A stretch of DNA of 64,000 nucleotides from Lysobacter_F sp035645555 (GTDB lineage: Bacteria > Pseudomonadota > Gammaproteobacteria > Xanthomonadales > Xanthomonadaceae): the NCBI GenBank assembly GCA_035645555.1, contig DASQMI010000086.1, positions 1 through 64,000 of the forward strand. Direction: 5' to 3'. How positions within the stretch are numbered: the stretch's first letter is position 1; every line of letters starts with the position of its first letter. The translations under genes were made by a program, and so were the position numbers. The notes below the pieces were generated by a model that had not been told where the DNA came from, did no database searches, and saw only the letters and a program-made list of their open reading frames with translations. Of the stretch, positions 22,503 through 29,223 are shown piece by piece.

Positions 22503-22712
22503 TGCGCGCAAAATCACGCCGCCGCAAGCGCCGCAAAATGCCTGGCGACCAGCGGCGGAAAATCCGCGAAAAAAGCGCGTCGGTTATTCCGGCGGCGTGC
22601 GCAGCGTGCCCACTGCAATTCTCAGCGGACGCGACGCGGCGGCGCGCGATCCTGAGAAACTGAACGTGACAGCCAAGTCATGGCGAAGGCGAGCGAAGTT
22701 TCGCTGTGAATA

Positions 22713-23924
22713 TCAGCCGAAAAGCGCCTGGAACATGCGTGCACCGCCGATCCATACGCCGAGCGCGGTGCCGAGACTGGTCAGGAAGAAATTGAGCAAT
22801 ACGCGGGCGACGCGGTTGCGCCACCAACCGCGCCAATGCTGGACGTCGTCGCGCAAAGCGAGGAAGTCGGCGTGGGTCGGCTTCCGCAGCCACGCCTCGG
22901 TGAGCGCGCTCAGCGTGCCCGACGCGAGTGCGGGGTGCAGCGGGGTGATCGGCGAGGCGAGCGCGGCGACCAGAATGCTGAGCGGGTGTCCGCCGGCCGT
23001 TGCGCAGCCGATCGCGCCCAGGGTCATCGTCGCCAGCACCCATTGCATCAGCAGGTCCGAGCCCACCTCGAGGCCGCCACGCCAGAAGCCCCAGGCGAAG
23101 CCGCCCAGCACGAACGTCGCTAGCACCAGCGTGAACCACGGCACCCGGCTCGGCCGCGGCACCGCATCGAGCGTCTCGCGGATGGCTGCCGGTGGAGCTT
23201 GCTCCTCACGCAGGTGGCGCGCGAGCCCGGCGAGATGGCCCGCGCCGACCACCGCGAGCACCGAACGGGCATCGCCCGCGGTCTCGCGCAGGCGCGCCGC
23301 CATGTAGCGGTCGCGTTCCGCGATCACCGCCTCGTGCAGCGCGGGACTGCCGCTGGCGAATTCGTCGAATGTGGACTCCAGCAGGTCGCCCTGTTTGAGC
23401 TTCTCGATGTCCTCGGCCTTGACTTCCTCGTGCGCGAGCAGCGCGGCGAGCAGGCCGCCGCCGAGCCGCGCGCGGGCCCAGAAGCCCAGGCGCGACCAGG
23501 CGCGCCGGAACGTGCGGCCGACGTCACGATCGATCAGGTGGACCGGCAGCTCGCGCTGGCGTGCTTCCAGCACCGCGCGCTTGAGCTCCGCGCCGGGCTC
23601 GATTCCGAGCTGCTCCGCGAGCCGTCGCTGATAGGCGGACAAGGCCAGGTTCGCCGCGAACAGCGCGGTGCGGCCGGTGCGCAGCACCTGGATCAGATCG
23701 AGCCGCGCCAGCGCATCGGGATCGGTCAGCGCCGCCAGACGCGTCTCATCCAGCTCCACCGCCACCGCGTCGAATGCGCCGCTTGATACCGCGTCGCGTA
23801 CCGCCTCCACGCTGGCGTGGGAGACGTGCGCCGTGCCCAGCAGGGTGTAGCGCACGCCATCGCGTTCGACGACGGCATGCGGCTGCTCGCGCAGCACGGT
23901 TTCGAGCGTACGGGATTCGGACAC
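22713..23924 (-). CDS. TraB/PrgY-family membrane protein
   Basis: A 403-aa protein of the TraB/PrgY group, named after Enterococcus factors that shut down peptide-pheromone activity; the fold is related to putative metalloproteases (GumN/TIKI). Family motifs are visible: LLGTAHVSHASVEAVRDAV near the N-terminus, the central catalytic-like Glu and Arg segment AVAVELDETRLAAL, and AVVGAGHLAGLARHL at about residue 235. The C-terminal third has about four transmembrane helices (starting VPWFTLVLATFVLGGFAWGFW). It starts at GTG behind AGGAG. It lies directly upstream of rpfF on the same strand; a functional link to DSF is only suggestive. Confidence 0.85.
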   Translation of the reverse strand: MSESRTLETVLREQPHAVVERDGVRYTLLGTAHVSHASVEAVRDAVSSGAFDAVAVELDETRLAALTDPDALARLDLIQVLRTGRTALFAANLALSAYQRRLAEQLGIEPGAELKRAVLEARQRELPVHLIDRDVGRTFRRAWSRLGFWARARLGGGLLAALLAHEEVKAEDIEKLKQGDLLESTFDEFASGSPALHEAVIAERDRYMAARLRETAGDARSVLAVVGAGHLAGLARHLREEQAPPAAIRETLDAVPRPSRVPWFTLVLATFVLGGFAWGFWRGGLEVGSDLLMQWVLATMTLGAIGCATAGGHPLSILVAALASPITPLHPALASGTLSALTEAWLRKPTHADFLALRDDVQHWRGWWRNRVARVLLNFFLTSLGTALGVWIGGARMFQALFG

Positions 23925-23953
23925 GGGGGCTCCTGCGGTTCGTCATGCGCGCC

Positions 23954-23976
23954 GACGGCGCCGCGTGGGCGCCGTC
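23954..23976 (-). terminator. hairpin between hydrolase and TraB-like gene
   Basis: GACGGCGCC, a 5-base loop and GGCGCCGTC form a perfect 9-bp stem in the 105-base gap. There is no clear U-run, so this is only a possible terminator for the upstream minus-strand hydrolase gene. Confidence 0.4.
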
Positions 23977-24029
23977 GTGGTGCGCTGCAATAAGCGCAGA
24001 GCTTAACAGCCGCTTGGTACGGCAGCCCC

Positions 24030-24959
24030 TCAGGCGAATCCGAACGGCAGATTCGGCGTGGACACCACACGCACGCCGACCGTCCCGCCGCGCAGGAAAC
24101 GCAATGCCGCATCGAGCACCGGCGGCGCATCGACGATGCGGTTGTGGCCGAGCCCTTCGGTGGTGAGCAGATGGGCATGCGGCCAGTGGCGCACCAGCCG
24201 TTCGCCTTCCGCCCACGGCACCTCGCGGTCGTCGAGGTCGTGCACCACCAGCGCCGGGCGTCCGATCCGCGGTGCGTCGCGATGCACCTGCAGTTCCTCG
24301 AAGCTGATGCCGATGCGGTTCTCGAACCAGCGGTACATCGCACGGCAGACGTGTTCGGCCATGCCCACCACGCGCGCAAACCGGTGCGCTGCATCGATCG
24401 GATCCGCGGCCGGCGCGACCAGCACCACACGTTGGGCAACCAGGCCGCGGGTCAGCGCGAGCGCGGTGGCTGTGCCTCCGAGCGAATGGCCGATCACCGC
24501 GGCCGCCGGTCCGAAGTGCGCCGCCACGTCGAGCAGCGCGGCGACGAAGCCGGGCAGGGTGGCGCGGCGGCCTTCGCTGAGCCCATGACCGGGCTGGTCG
24601 AAAGCGACCACCGCATAGCCCGCCTGCCGCAGCGGCGTGATCCAGCCGGCGAAGCGCGTGGCGTGGCTCGACCAGCCATGCGCCAGCAACACGTACGGTT
24701 CGCGCGCCGGGTCGCCCCAGACGTAGGTGCGCAGGCGGATGCCGTCGCGCGTGTGTAGCTGGCTTTCGCGCACGCCCTCGGGTACCGCCGTGTGGCGGGC
24801 GCGCGTGCGGGTAGCCGATCCGGGCGTGGAGAACAGCAGCGCGGCCCGGCGCGCGGTGGCCGCGGGAGCCACCATGCTGCCGAGGCGGAACGCCGTGCGC
24901 AGCGCGCCCCATTGGGCGGAACGAACGATCGTGCGAATTTTTAGCGAGGGCACGGCCAT
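24030..24959 (-). CDS. alpha/beta hydrolase
   Basis: A 309-aa serine hydrolase of the alpha/beta fold. HGWSSHATRFAGW is the oxyanion-hole region, GHSLGG (about residue 160) carries the nucleophile Ser, VVHDLDDREVPW supplies the acid Asp, and GLGHNRI the catalytic His. No lipoprotein or classic signal peptide is clear; the N-terminus is basic and Ala-rich. The substrate is unknown, with ester or lactone hydrolysis plausible. It is probably co-transcribed with the TetR regulator 20 bases upstream. A 13-base motif shared with the regulator's promoter lies within its first codons. Confidence 0.85.
   Translation of the reverse strand: MAVPSLKIRTIVRSAQWGALRTAFRLGSMVAPAATARRAALLFSTPGSATRTRARHTAVPEGVRESQLHTRDGIRLRTYVWGDPAREPYVLLAHGWSSHATRFAGWITPLRQAGYAVVAFDQPGHGLSEGRRATLPGFVAALLDVAAHFGPAAAVIGHSLGGTATALALTRGLVAQRVVLVAPAADPIDAAHRFARVVGMAEHVCRAMYRWFENRIGISFEELQVHRDAPRIGRPALVVHDLDDREVPWAEGERLVRHWPHAHLLTTEGLGHNRIVDAPPVLDAALRFLRGGTVGVRVVSTPNLPFGFA
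24922..24934. promoter_or_regulatory. possible TetR operator, second copy
   Basis: CGAACGATCGTGC, the reverse complement of the 13-mer at 25602-25614, centred on the palindrome ACGATCGT. It lies 26-38 bases inside the hydrolase coding region, so it could act as a roadblock site or be coincidental. Confidence 0.3.
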
Positions 24960-24979
24960 GGCGGGGGCTCCGTGGAAAG

Positions 24980-25588
24980 TCAGGCGGTGGGGGCGTAGGC
25001 GCGCAACAGGCGGTCGAGGGCGCGCTGGCCACGTGCCTGTGCGGCCTCGAACCCGAACAGGCCGCCGTCGTGGTGCACGGCCAGCGCCAGCGCGTTGATC
25101 TCGAACGCGACCTGCTCCGGGTCGGCGTGGGCGGCCAGCTCGCCGCTGTCGATCGCCATCCGCACGGCGCGCCCAAGCTCGGTGCGCCAGCGGGTCTCGA
25201 GCGCGATCACCCGGTCGCGCAACGGGCCGGGGCGGTCGTCGTATTCGCTGGCCGCGGAAAGGATCAGGCAGCCGCCTTCGTTGCGCCGCACCCAGTCGAA
25301 CCAGGCGGTGGCGATGGCGCGCAGCCGCGGCAGTCCGCGCGGCGCAGCCAGCGCCGGGCGCAGCACGGCAGCCACGAAGCGTTCGCCGGCCTCCTCCAGC
25401 ACCGCCAGCTGCAGATCCTCGCGGGATCCGAAGTGGGCGAACACCCCGCTCTTGGACATGCCCACGGCTTCCGCCAGCGGGCCGATCGACAGTCCTTCGA
25501 GCCCTGCGCTGGAGGCGATCTCGTACGCCCGTCCGATGATGGTCTCGCGGGTCGAGGCGCCTTTGCGGGTGGCGGTTAGCGGGGACAT
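24980..25588 (-). CDS. TetR-family regulator
   Basis: A 202-aa one-component repressor. The N-terminal helix-turn-helix lies in SIGPLAEAVGMSKSGVFAHFGSREDL (about 35-60), with the usual TetR C-terminal ligand domain behind it. The ATG at 25588 is preferred over a GTG three codons upstream because TAATGT sits 7 bases before it, as at other leaderless-type starts here. A palindromic motif immediately upstream of that -10 is a natural autoregulatory operator. The likely target is its own operon, including the downstream hydrolase. The inducer is unknown. Confidence 0.85.
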   Translation of the reverse strand: MSPLTATRKGASTRETIIGRAYEIASSAGLEGLSIGPLAEAVGMSKSGVFAHFGSREDLQLAVLEEAGERFVAAVLRPALAAPRGLPRLRAIATAWFDWVRRNEGGCLILSAASEYDDRPGPLRDRVIALETRWRTELGRAVRMAIDSGELAAHADPEQVAFEINALALAVHHDGGLFGFEAAQARGQRALDRLLRAYAPTA

Positions 25589-25601
25589 GGGCGGCACATT
25601 A

Positions 25602-25614
25602 GCACGATCGTTCG
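25602..25614. promoter_or_regulatory. possible TetR operator
   Basis: GCACGATCGTTCG, built on the perfect palindrome ACGATCGT, abuts the putative -10 of the TetR gene (25588 start). The same 13-mer recurs at 24922-24934. Position just upstream of the -10 suits autorepression. Confidence 0.4.
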
Positions 25615-25642
25615 ATCAAGAACGACCGCTCGTCGGCTGCGC

Positions 25643-26545
25643 TCAGTCGCGGTAGCGCTTCAGCAGGTCGCCGTAGGCGTCGATGCGGCGGTCGCGCAGG
25701 AACGGCCAGATGCGCCGCACCTGCTCGCTGCGGCCGAGGTCCACTTCCGCCATCAGGATTTCCGGCTGGTCGGTCCCGGCGAGCGCGAGGAATTCGCCCT
25801 GCGGGCCCAGCACGTGGCTCGACCCCCAGAAGCGGATTCCGGCCGCGCCGAGCGGCGAGGGCTCGTGGCCGACCCGGTTGCACGACAGCACGGGCAGGCC
25901 GTTGGCGACCGCATGCCCGCGGTGGCTGAGGACCCACGCGTCGCGCTGGCGCTCGCGCTCGCCCTGTTCGTCGGTCGGATCCCAGCCGATCGCGGTCGGG
26001 TACAGCAGCAGCTGCGCGCCGGCCAGCGCCATCAGGCGCGCGCCCTCCGGGTACCACTGGTCCCAGCACACCATCACGCCCAGACGGCCCACCGAGGTAT
26101 CGATCGGCTCGAAGCCGGTATCGCCGGGCGTGAAGTAGAACTTCTCGTAGAAGCCCGGGTCGTCCGGAATGTGCATCTTGCGGTACTTGCCGGCGACCGA
26201 GCCATCGGCGTCGAACACCACCGCGGTGTTGTGGTACAGCCCGGGCGCGCGTCGCTCGAACAGCGAGCTGACCAGCACCACCCGGTGCTGGCGGGCGATC
26301 GCCGACAGCCGCTCGGTGCTCGGCCCGGGGATCGTCTCGGCCAGCTCGAATTCGCAGACGTGCTCGTGCTGGCAGAAGTAGGGGCCGTTGTGCAGCTCCT
26401 GCAGCAGCACCAGCCGCGCGCCGCGTGCGGCCGCCTCCGCCACGCGGGCCTGGATGATGTCCAGGTTGGCCTCGGCGTTGCGCGGCCCTTGGTCGATGAC
26501 GGCGCGTTCCTGGATCAGCGCGACGGGCAGGGTCGTGGTCTTCAT
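25643..26545 (-). CDS. aguB: N-carbamoylputrescine amidase
   Basis: Nitrilase-superfamily enzyme that converts N-carbamoylputrescine to putrescine, CO2 and ammonia, the last step of the agmatine route. The 300 aa begin MKTTTLPVALIQ. The Glu-Lys-Cys triad is visible in LVLLQELHNGPYFCQ (Glu), KYRKMHIPDDPGFYEKFYF (Lys) and GVMVCWDQWYPEGARL (Cys). The GFYEKFYFTPG segment typifies plant and bacterial carbamoylputrescine amidases. aguA lies 80 bases upstream on the same strand, completing the pathway. A much longer in-frame extension to 27163 is antisense-like and rejected. Confidence 0.93.
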   Translation of the reverse strand: MKTTTLPVALIQERAVIDQGPRNAEANLDIIQARVAEAAARGARLVLLQELHNGPYFCQHEHVCEFELAETIPGPSTERLSAIARQHRVVLVSSLFERRAPGLYHNTAVVFDADGSVAGKYRKMHIPDDPGFYEKFYFTPGDTGFEPIDTSVGRLGVMVCWDQWYPEGARLMALAGAQLLLYPTAIGWDPTDEQGERERQRDAWVLSHRGHAVANGLPVLSCNRVGHEPSPLGAAGIRFWGSSHVLGPQGEFLALAGTDQPEILMAEVDLGRSEQVRRIWPFLRDRRIDAYGDLLKRYRD

Positions 26546-26625
26546 CGGCCTGGAATTCGGGAAAAGGAGAAGAGGGGAGTCTAGTCGCCGGCCCGCAGCG
26601 AGCGTCCGCGGTCGACGAACGCGGG

Positions 26626-27666
26626 CTAACCGACGACGCCGCGCGGCAGCTGCATGGTCACGCAGTGCAGGCTGCCGTTCTGCCAGATCAGCGGCCGGCA
26701 TGGCACCGGGACGATCTCGCGGTCGGGGAAGGCCGCCGCAAGCACCGCCTGCGCCTGCGCGTCGGCGGGATCGCCGTAGGCGGGCATGAGCACGGCCCCG
26801 TCGACGATGAGGAAATTGGCATAGCTCGCCGCGAGCCGGCGCCCGTCGTCGAGAATGGGCTGCGCCCACGGCAGCGCGAACAGCCGGTACGGCCGGCCGT
26901 CGCGTGTGCGCAGCGCGGCAAGCTCCGCCGCCATCGCCTGCAGCTCGGCGTAATGGCTGTCGGCGGGGTCGTCGCAGCCCTGGTAGACGATCGCGTCCTC
27001 GGCGGCGAAGCGGGCCAGGGTGTCGATGTGGGCGTCGGTGTCGTCGCCTTCCAGGTAGCCGTGGTCGAGCCACAGCACGCGCTCCTGCCGCAGCCACTCC
27101 GCCAGCCGTGCGGACAGCGTGGCACGGTCGAGCGTCGGATGACGCTGCGCCAGACAGCGCCAAGTGGTCAGCAGGGTGCCCGCGCCGTCGGTCTCGATCC
27201 CGCCACCTTCCAACGCAAAATCAAGCTGTTGGCGATTACTTTTGATGAACAACCCCAACTCGTGAAGGCGCTCGACCAGACGGTCGTCCTGGCTGGCCTC
27301 GAACTTGCCGCCCCAGCCGGTGAAGCGGAAATCGAGCAGCCGGAAGGCATCGCGGCCGGGACCGACCAAGGTGATCGGCCCGGAGTCGCGCAGCCAGGTG
27401 TCGTCATAGGGCACCTCGACGAAGCGCACCCGCGCCATGTCCACGCGCGCCGATGACAGCCGCGCCCGCGCATAGGCCTCGATGTCGGCATCCGCCACGC
27501 AGACGATCGCCTGTTCGAAGCGGGTGATCGCCGCGACCAGCGCGATGTAGGTCTCCTCGACCTCGGCCAGGCGCTCGGCCCAGTCGGTGTCGGCATGCGG
27601 CCAGGCGATCAGCACGGCCGACTGCGGTTCCCATTCGGCCGGAAAACGGAAGGTGTTGGCGGTCAT
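26626..27666 (-). CDS. aguA: agmatine deiminase
   Basis: Hydrolyses agmatine to N-carbamoylputrescine and ammonia; a member of the guanidino-group-modifying enzymes. The 346-aa protein starts RFPAEWEPQSAVLIAWPHADTDW. It carries the family signatures DDTWLRDSGPI (about 90-100) and LEGGGIETDGAGTLLTT, then LDHGYLEGDDTDAHID with catalytic His/Asp. The nucleophile Cys sits near the C-terminus in NGSLHCVTMQLPRG. The ATG at 27666 is chosen over an upstream TTG. With aguB it gives the cell an arginine-decarboxylase-dependent putrescine route. Confidence 0.93.
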   Translation of the reverse strand: MTANTFRFPAEWEPQSAVLIAWPHADTDWAERLAEVEETYIALVAAITRFEQAIVCVADADIEAYARARLSSARVDMARVRFVEVPYDDTWLRDSGPITLVGPGRDAFRLLDFRFTGWGGKFEASQDDRLVERLHELGLFIKSNRQQLDFALEGGGIETDGAGTLLTTWRCLAQRHPTLDRATLSARLAEWLRQERVLWLDHGYLEGDDTDAHIDTLARFAAEDAIVYQGCDDPADSHYAELQAMAAELAALRTRDGRPYRLFALPWAQPILDDGRRLAASYANFLIVDGAVLMPAYGDPADAQAQAVLAAAFPDREIVPVPCRPLIWQNGSLHCVTMQLPRGVVG

Positions 27667-27738
27667 CGGTGACGTCAAGAAGCCCGCGGCAAGCCGCGGA
27701 CTCGGGAAGGGGAGCGGAAGCCGGCAGGGCCGGCGTGG

Positions 27739-28059
27739 TCAGCGGATCGGCGGCTTCGGGCCGGTCTCGCTGGGCGAGGCCTGGTTGACCACGACGTCGA
27801 TCACCCGTTCGCGCTCGAAGTAGACGGTGAACTGCGGATACACCCAGCGGTGGATCGCCGGCCACTGCCGCTTCTGGCCGCCGCGCGGATCCAGCTTCTC
27901 GAGCGGGGCGCCGAAGCGCGCCTGCACCTGGGCCATGGTGTGGCCGCGCGCGGGGGCGCCCGCCGGTTCCACCTGAACCCGGTCGACCAGCAGGGTCTCC
28001 GCCGAGGCCGTACCGGCCAGGGCCAGGCCGACCAGTGCGGCCGCGATGCGTGAGGTCAT
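27739..28059 (-). CDS. small exported protein, BamE/SmpA-like
   Basis: A 106-aa protein with a clear Sec signal peptide (SRIAAALVGLALAGTASAE) and no lipobox Cys, so probably periplasmic. The mature part, with GHTMAQVQARFGAPLEKLDPRG followed by WVYPQFTVYFERERVIDVVV, has the MTxxQVxxxxGxP-then-YxxxFxxxxV layout of BamE/SmpA-type domains. That assignment is by eye. The function is unknown. It lies upstream of aguA on the same strand, 72 bases away. Confidence 0.75.
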   Translation of the reverse strand: MTSRIAAALVGLALAGTASAETLLVDRVQVEPAGAPARGHTMAQVQARFGAPLEKLDPRGGQKRQWPAIHRWVYPQFTVYFERERVIDVVVNQASPSETGPKPPIR

Positions 28060-28135
28060 GGCGAGGCTCCCACGTTCAAGGTGGCGCGATTGTACGCACA
28101 CCCGAGCCACGGACCGCGGCCGCGTCCACAAATGC

Positions 28136-28159
28136 GAAGGCCGCCTCGCGGCGGCCTTC
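28136..28159 (-). terminator. rho-independent-type terminator of rpmJ
   Basis: GAAGGCCGCC, a 4-base loop and GGCGGCCTTC make a perfect 10-bp stem 22 bases beyond the rpmJ stop. Only a short T-run follows on the minus strand. Confidence 0.6.
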
Positions 28160-28181
28160 GGCAGGCGACTGCAGCCGGCGC

Positions 28182-28307
28182 TCAGCGCTGGCGCGCCTTG
28201 AAGCGCGGGTTCGACTTGCAGATCACGAAGACCTTGCCGCGGCGGCGGACGACCTTGCAATCGCGGTGGCGGGCCTTCGCCGACTTCAGGGAGGACAGGA
28301 CCTTCAT
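28182..28307 (-). CDS. rpmJ: 50S ribosomal protein L36 (zinc-free type)
   Basis: A 41-aa ribosomal protein. It reads MKVLSSLKSAKARHRDCKVV and continues RRRGKVFVICKSNPRFKARQR. This matches the longer L36 variant that lacks the four-residue zinc ligand set: only two Cys are present, instead of the Cys3-His of the classical 37-38-aa form. Such YkgO-type paralogues replace the zinc form under zinc limitation in some bacteria. In xanthomonads this form is, as I recall, the annotated L36. It has its own promoter-like TAGAAT upstream and a terminator downstream. Confidence 0.92.
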   Translation of the reverse strand: MKVLSSLKSAKARHRDCKVVRRRGKVFVICKSNPRFKARQR

Positions 28308-28346
28308 GATGGACCTCGAAAACGTGGAAAACGGACGAAGCCCGCG

Positions 28347-28352
28347 ATTCTA
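28347..28352 (-). promoter_or_regulatory. probable -10 of rpmJ
   Basis: On the minus strand this reads TAGAAT, about 40 bases before the rpmJ ATG. It is arranged back to back with the cmk promoter. Confidence 0.45.
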
Positions 28353-28393
28353 GCGGCTGCGCGGCATGAGCCGCAAGCGCGCCGGCGCGCCGG

Positions 28394-28399
28394 CATAAT
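28394..28399 (+). promoter_or_regulatory. probable -10 of cmk (leaderless)
   Basis: CATAAT ends exactly 6 bases before the cmk ATG, with no Shine-Dalgarno in between. Confidence 0.45.
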
Positions 28400-28405
28400 G
28401 TCCGG

Positions 28406-29080
28406 ATGACCGAATCCGTTCCCGTATTGACCATCGACGGCCCGTCCGGCTCCGGCAAGGGCACCATCAGCCGCCGGGTGGCCGCACGGCTGGGCTGGCA
28501 CTACCTCGATTCCGGCGCGCTCTACCGCGCCGTGGGCGTCGCCGCTGGCTGGTCCGACGTCGACCTCGCCGATCCCGCCGCGCTGGTCCGATGCGCGTTC
28601 GACACCGTCATCGACTTCCGCGAGGCCGCGAGCGGGGAGCTGCGCGTCCTGATCAACGGCATGGACGCGACCGACGAGCTGCGTACCGAAACCGCCGGCG
28701 CGGCCGCCTCGGCCATTGCCGCCATCCCGGAAGTGCGTGCCGCGCTGAAGGACCGCCAGCGTGTGTTCCGCCGTCTGCCCGGGCTGGTCGCGGACGGCCG
28801 CGACATGGGCACGGTCATCTTCCCGGACGCCCCGATCAAGGTGTTCCTGACCGCCAGCGCCGAAGAACGTGCGGAAAGACGCTATAAACAGTTGAAGGAC
28901 AAAGGGGTTTCGGTTAACTTGGAGAGTCTGCTGAGGGAGATTCTCGCCCGCGACGCACGCGACGCCCAGCGCGCGGTGGCGCCCCTGCGGCCGGCCGAAG
29001 ACGCCGTCTGCATCGATACCACTGGCATGAGCATCGACGCGGTGGTCGAACGCGTACTGGCCCTGCTGCCGGCACGCTGA
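28406..29080 (+). CDS. cmk: cytidylate kinase
   Basis: Phosphorylates CMP and dCMP with ATP in pyrimidine salvage and CTP/dCTP supply. The 224 aa start PVLTIDGPSGSGKGTISRRVA, which holds the P-loop. HYLDSGALYRAVG and VADGRDMGTVIFPDAPIKVFLTAS are the family's CMP-binding and lid-region signatures. It directly precedes rpsA, a highly conserved gammaproteobacterial neighbourhood. The start codon follows a -10-like element by 6 bases, suggesting a leaderless message. Confidence 0.96.
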   Translation: MTESVPVLTIDGPSGSGKGTISRRVAARLGWHYLDSGALYRAVGVAAGWSDVDLADPAALVRCAFDTVIDFREAASGELRVLINGMDATDELRTETAGAAASAIAAIPEVRAALKDRQRVFRRLPGLVADGRDMGTVIFPDAPIKVFLTASAEERAERRYKQLKDKGVSVNLESLLREILARDARDAQRAVAPLRPAEDAVCIDTTGMSIDAVVERVLALLPAR

Positions 29081-29113
29081 GGCCGCGGTCGTTTCTGTCC
29101 TGGCAGACCAGGC

Positions 29114-29131
29114 CCGCCGCACGTGCGGCGG
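29114..29131. promoter_or_regulatory. palindromic hairpin in the rpsA leader
   Basis: CCGCCGCACGTGCGGCGG is a perfect 18-base palindrome in the 143-base gap before rpsA. It could terminate cmk transcription or be part of the structured leader through which S1 represses its own translation in gammaproteobacteria. Which of these applies cannot be decided here. Confidence 0.4.
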
Positions 29132-29223
29132 TACTTCCACATGACACAGGCGTGCCTGCGTGCCGCCGCAAGGGTGGGTCAGCCGGATCGGCGGGCCCGT
29201 GTGTTCAACCGAGACATTTTCCA

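Noticed and set aside
22420..22670. Short plus-strand open frames upstream of rpfF
   Set aside because: No ribosome site, Arg/Lys-rich composition and no family; treated as leader sequence.
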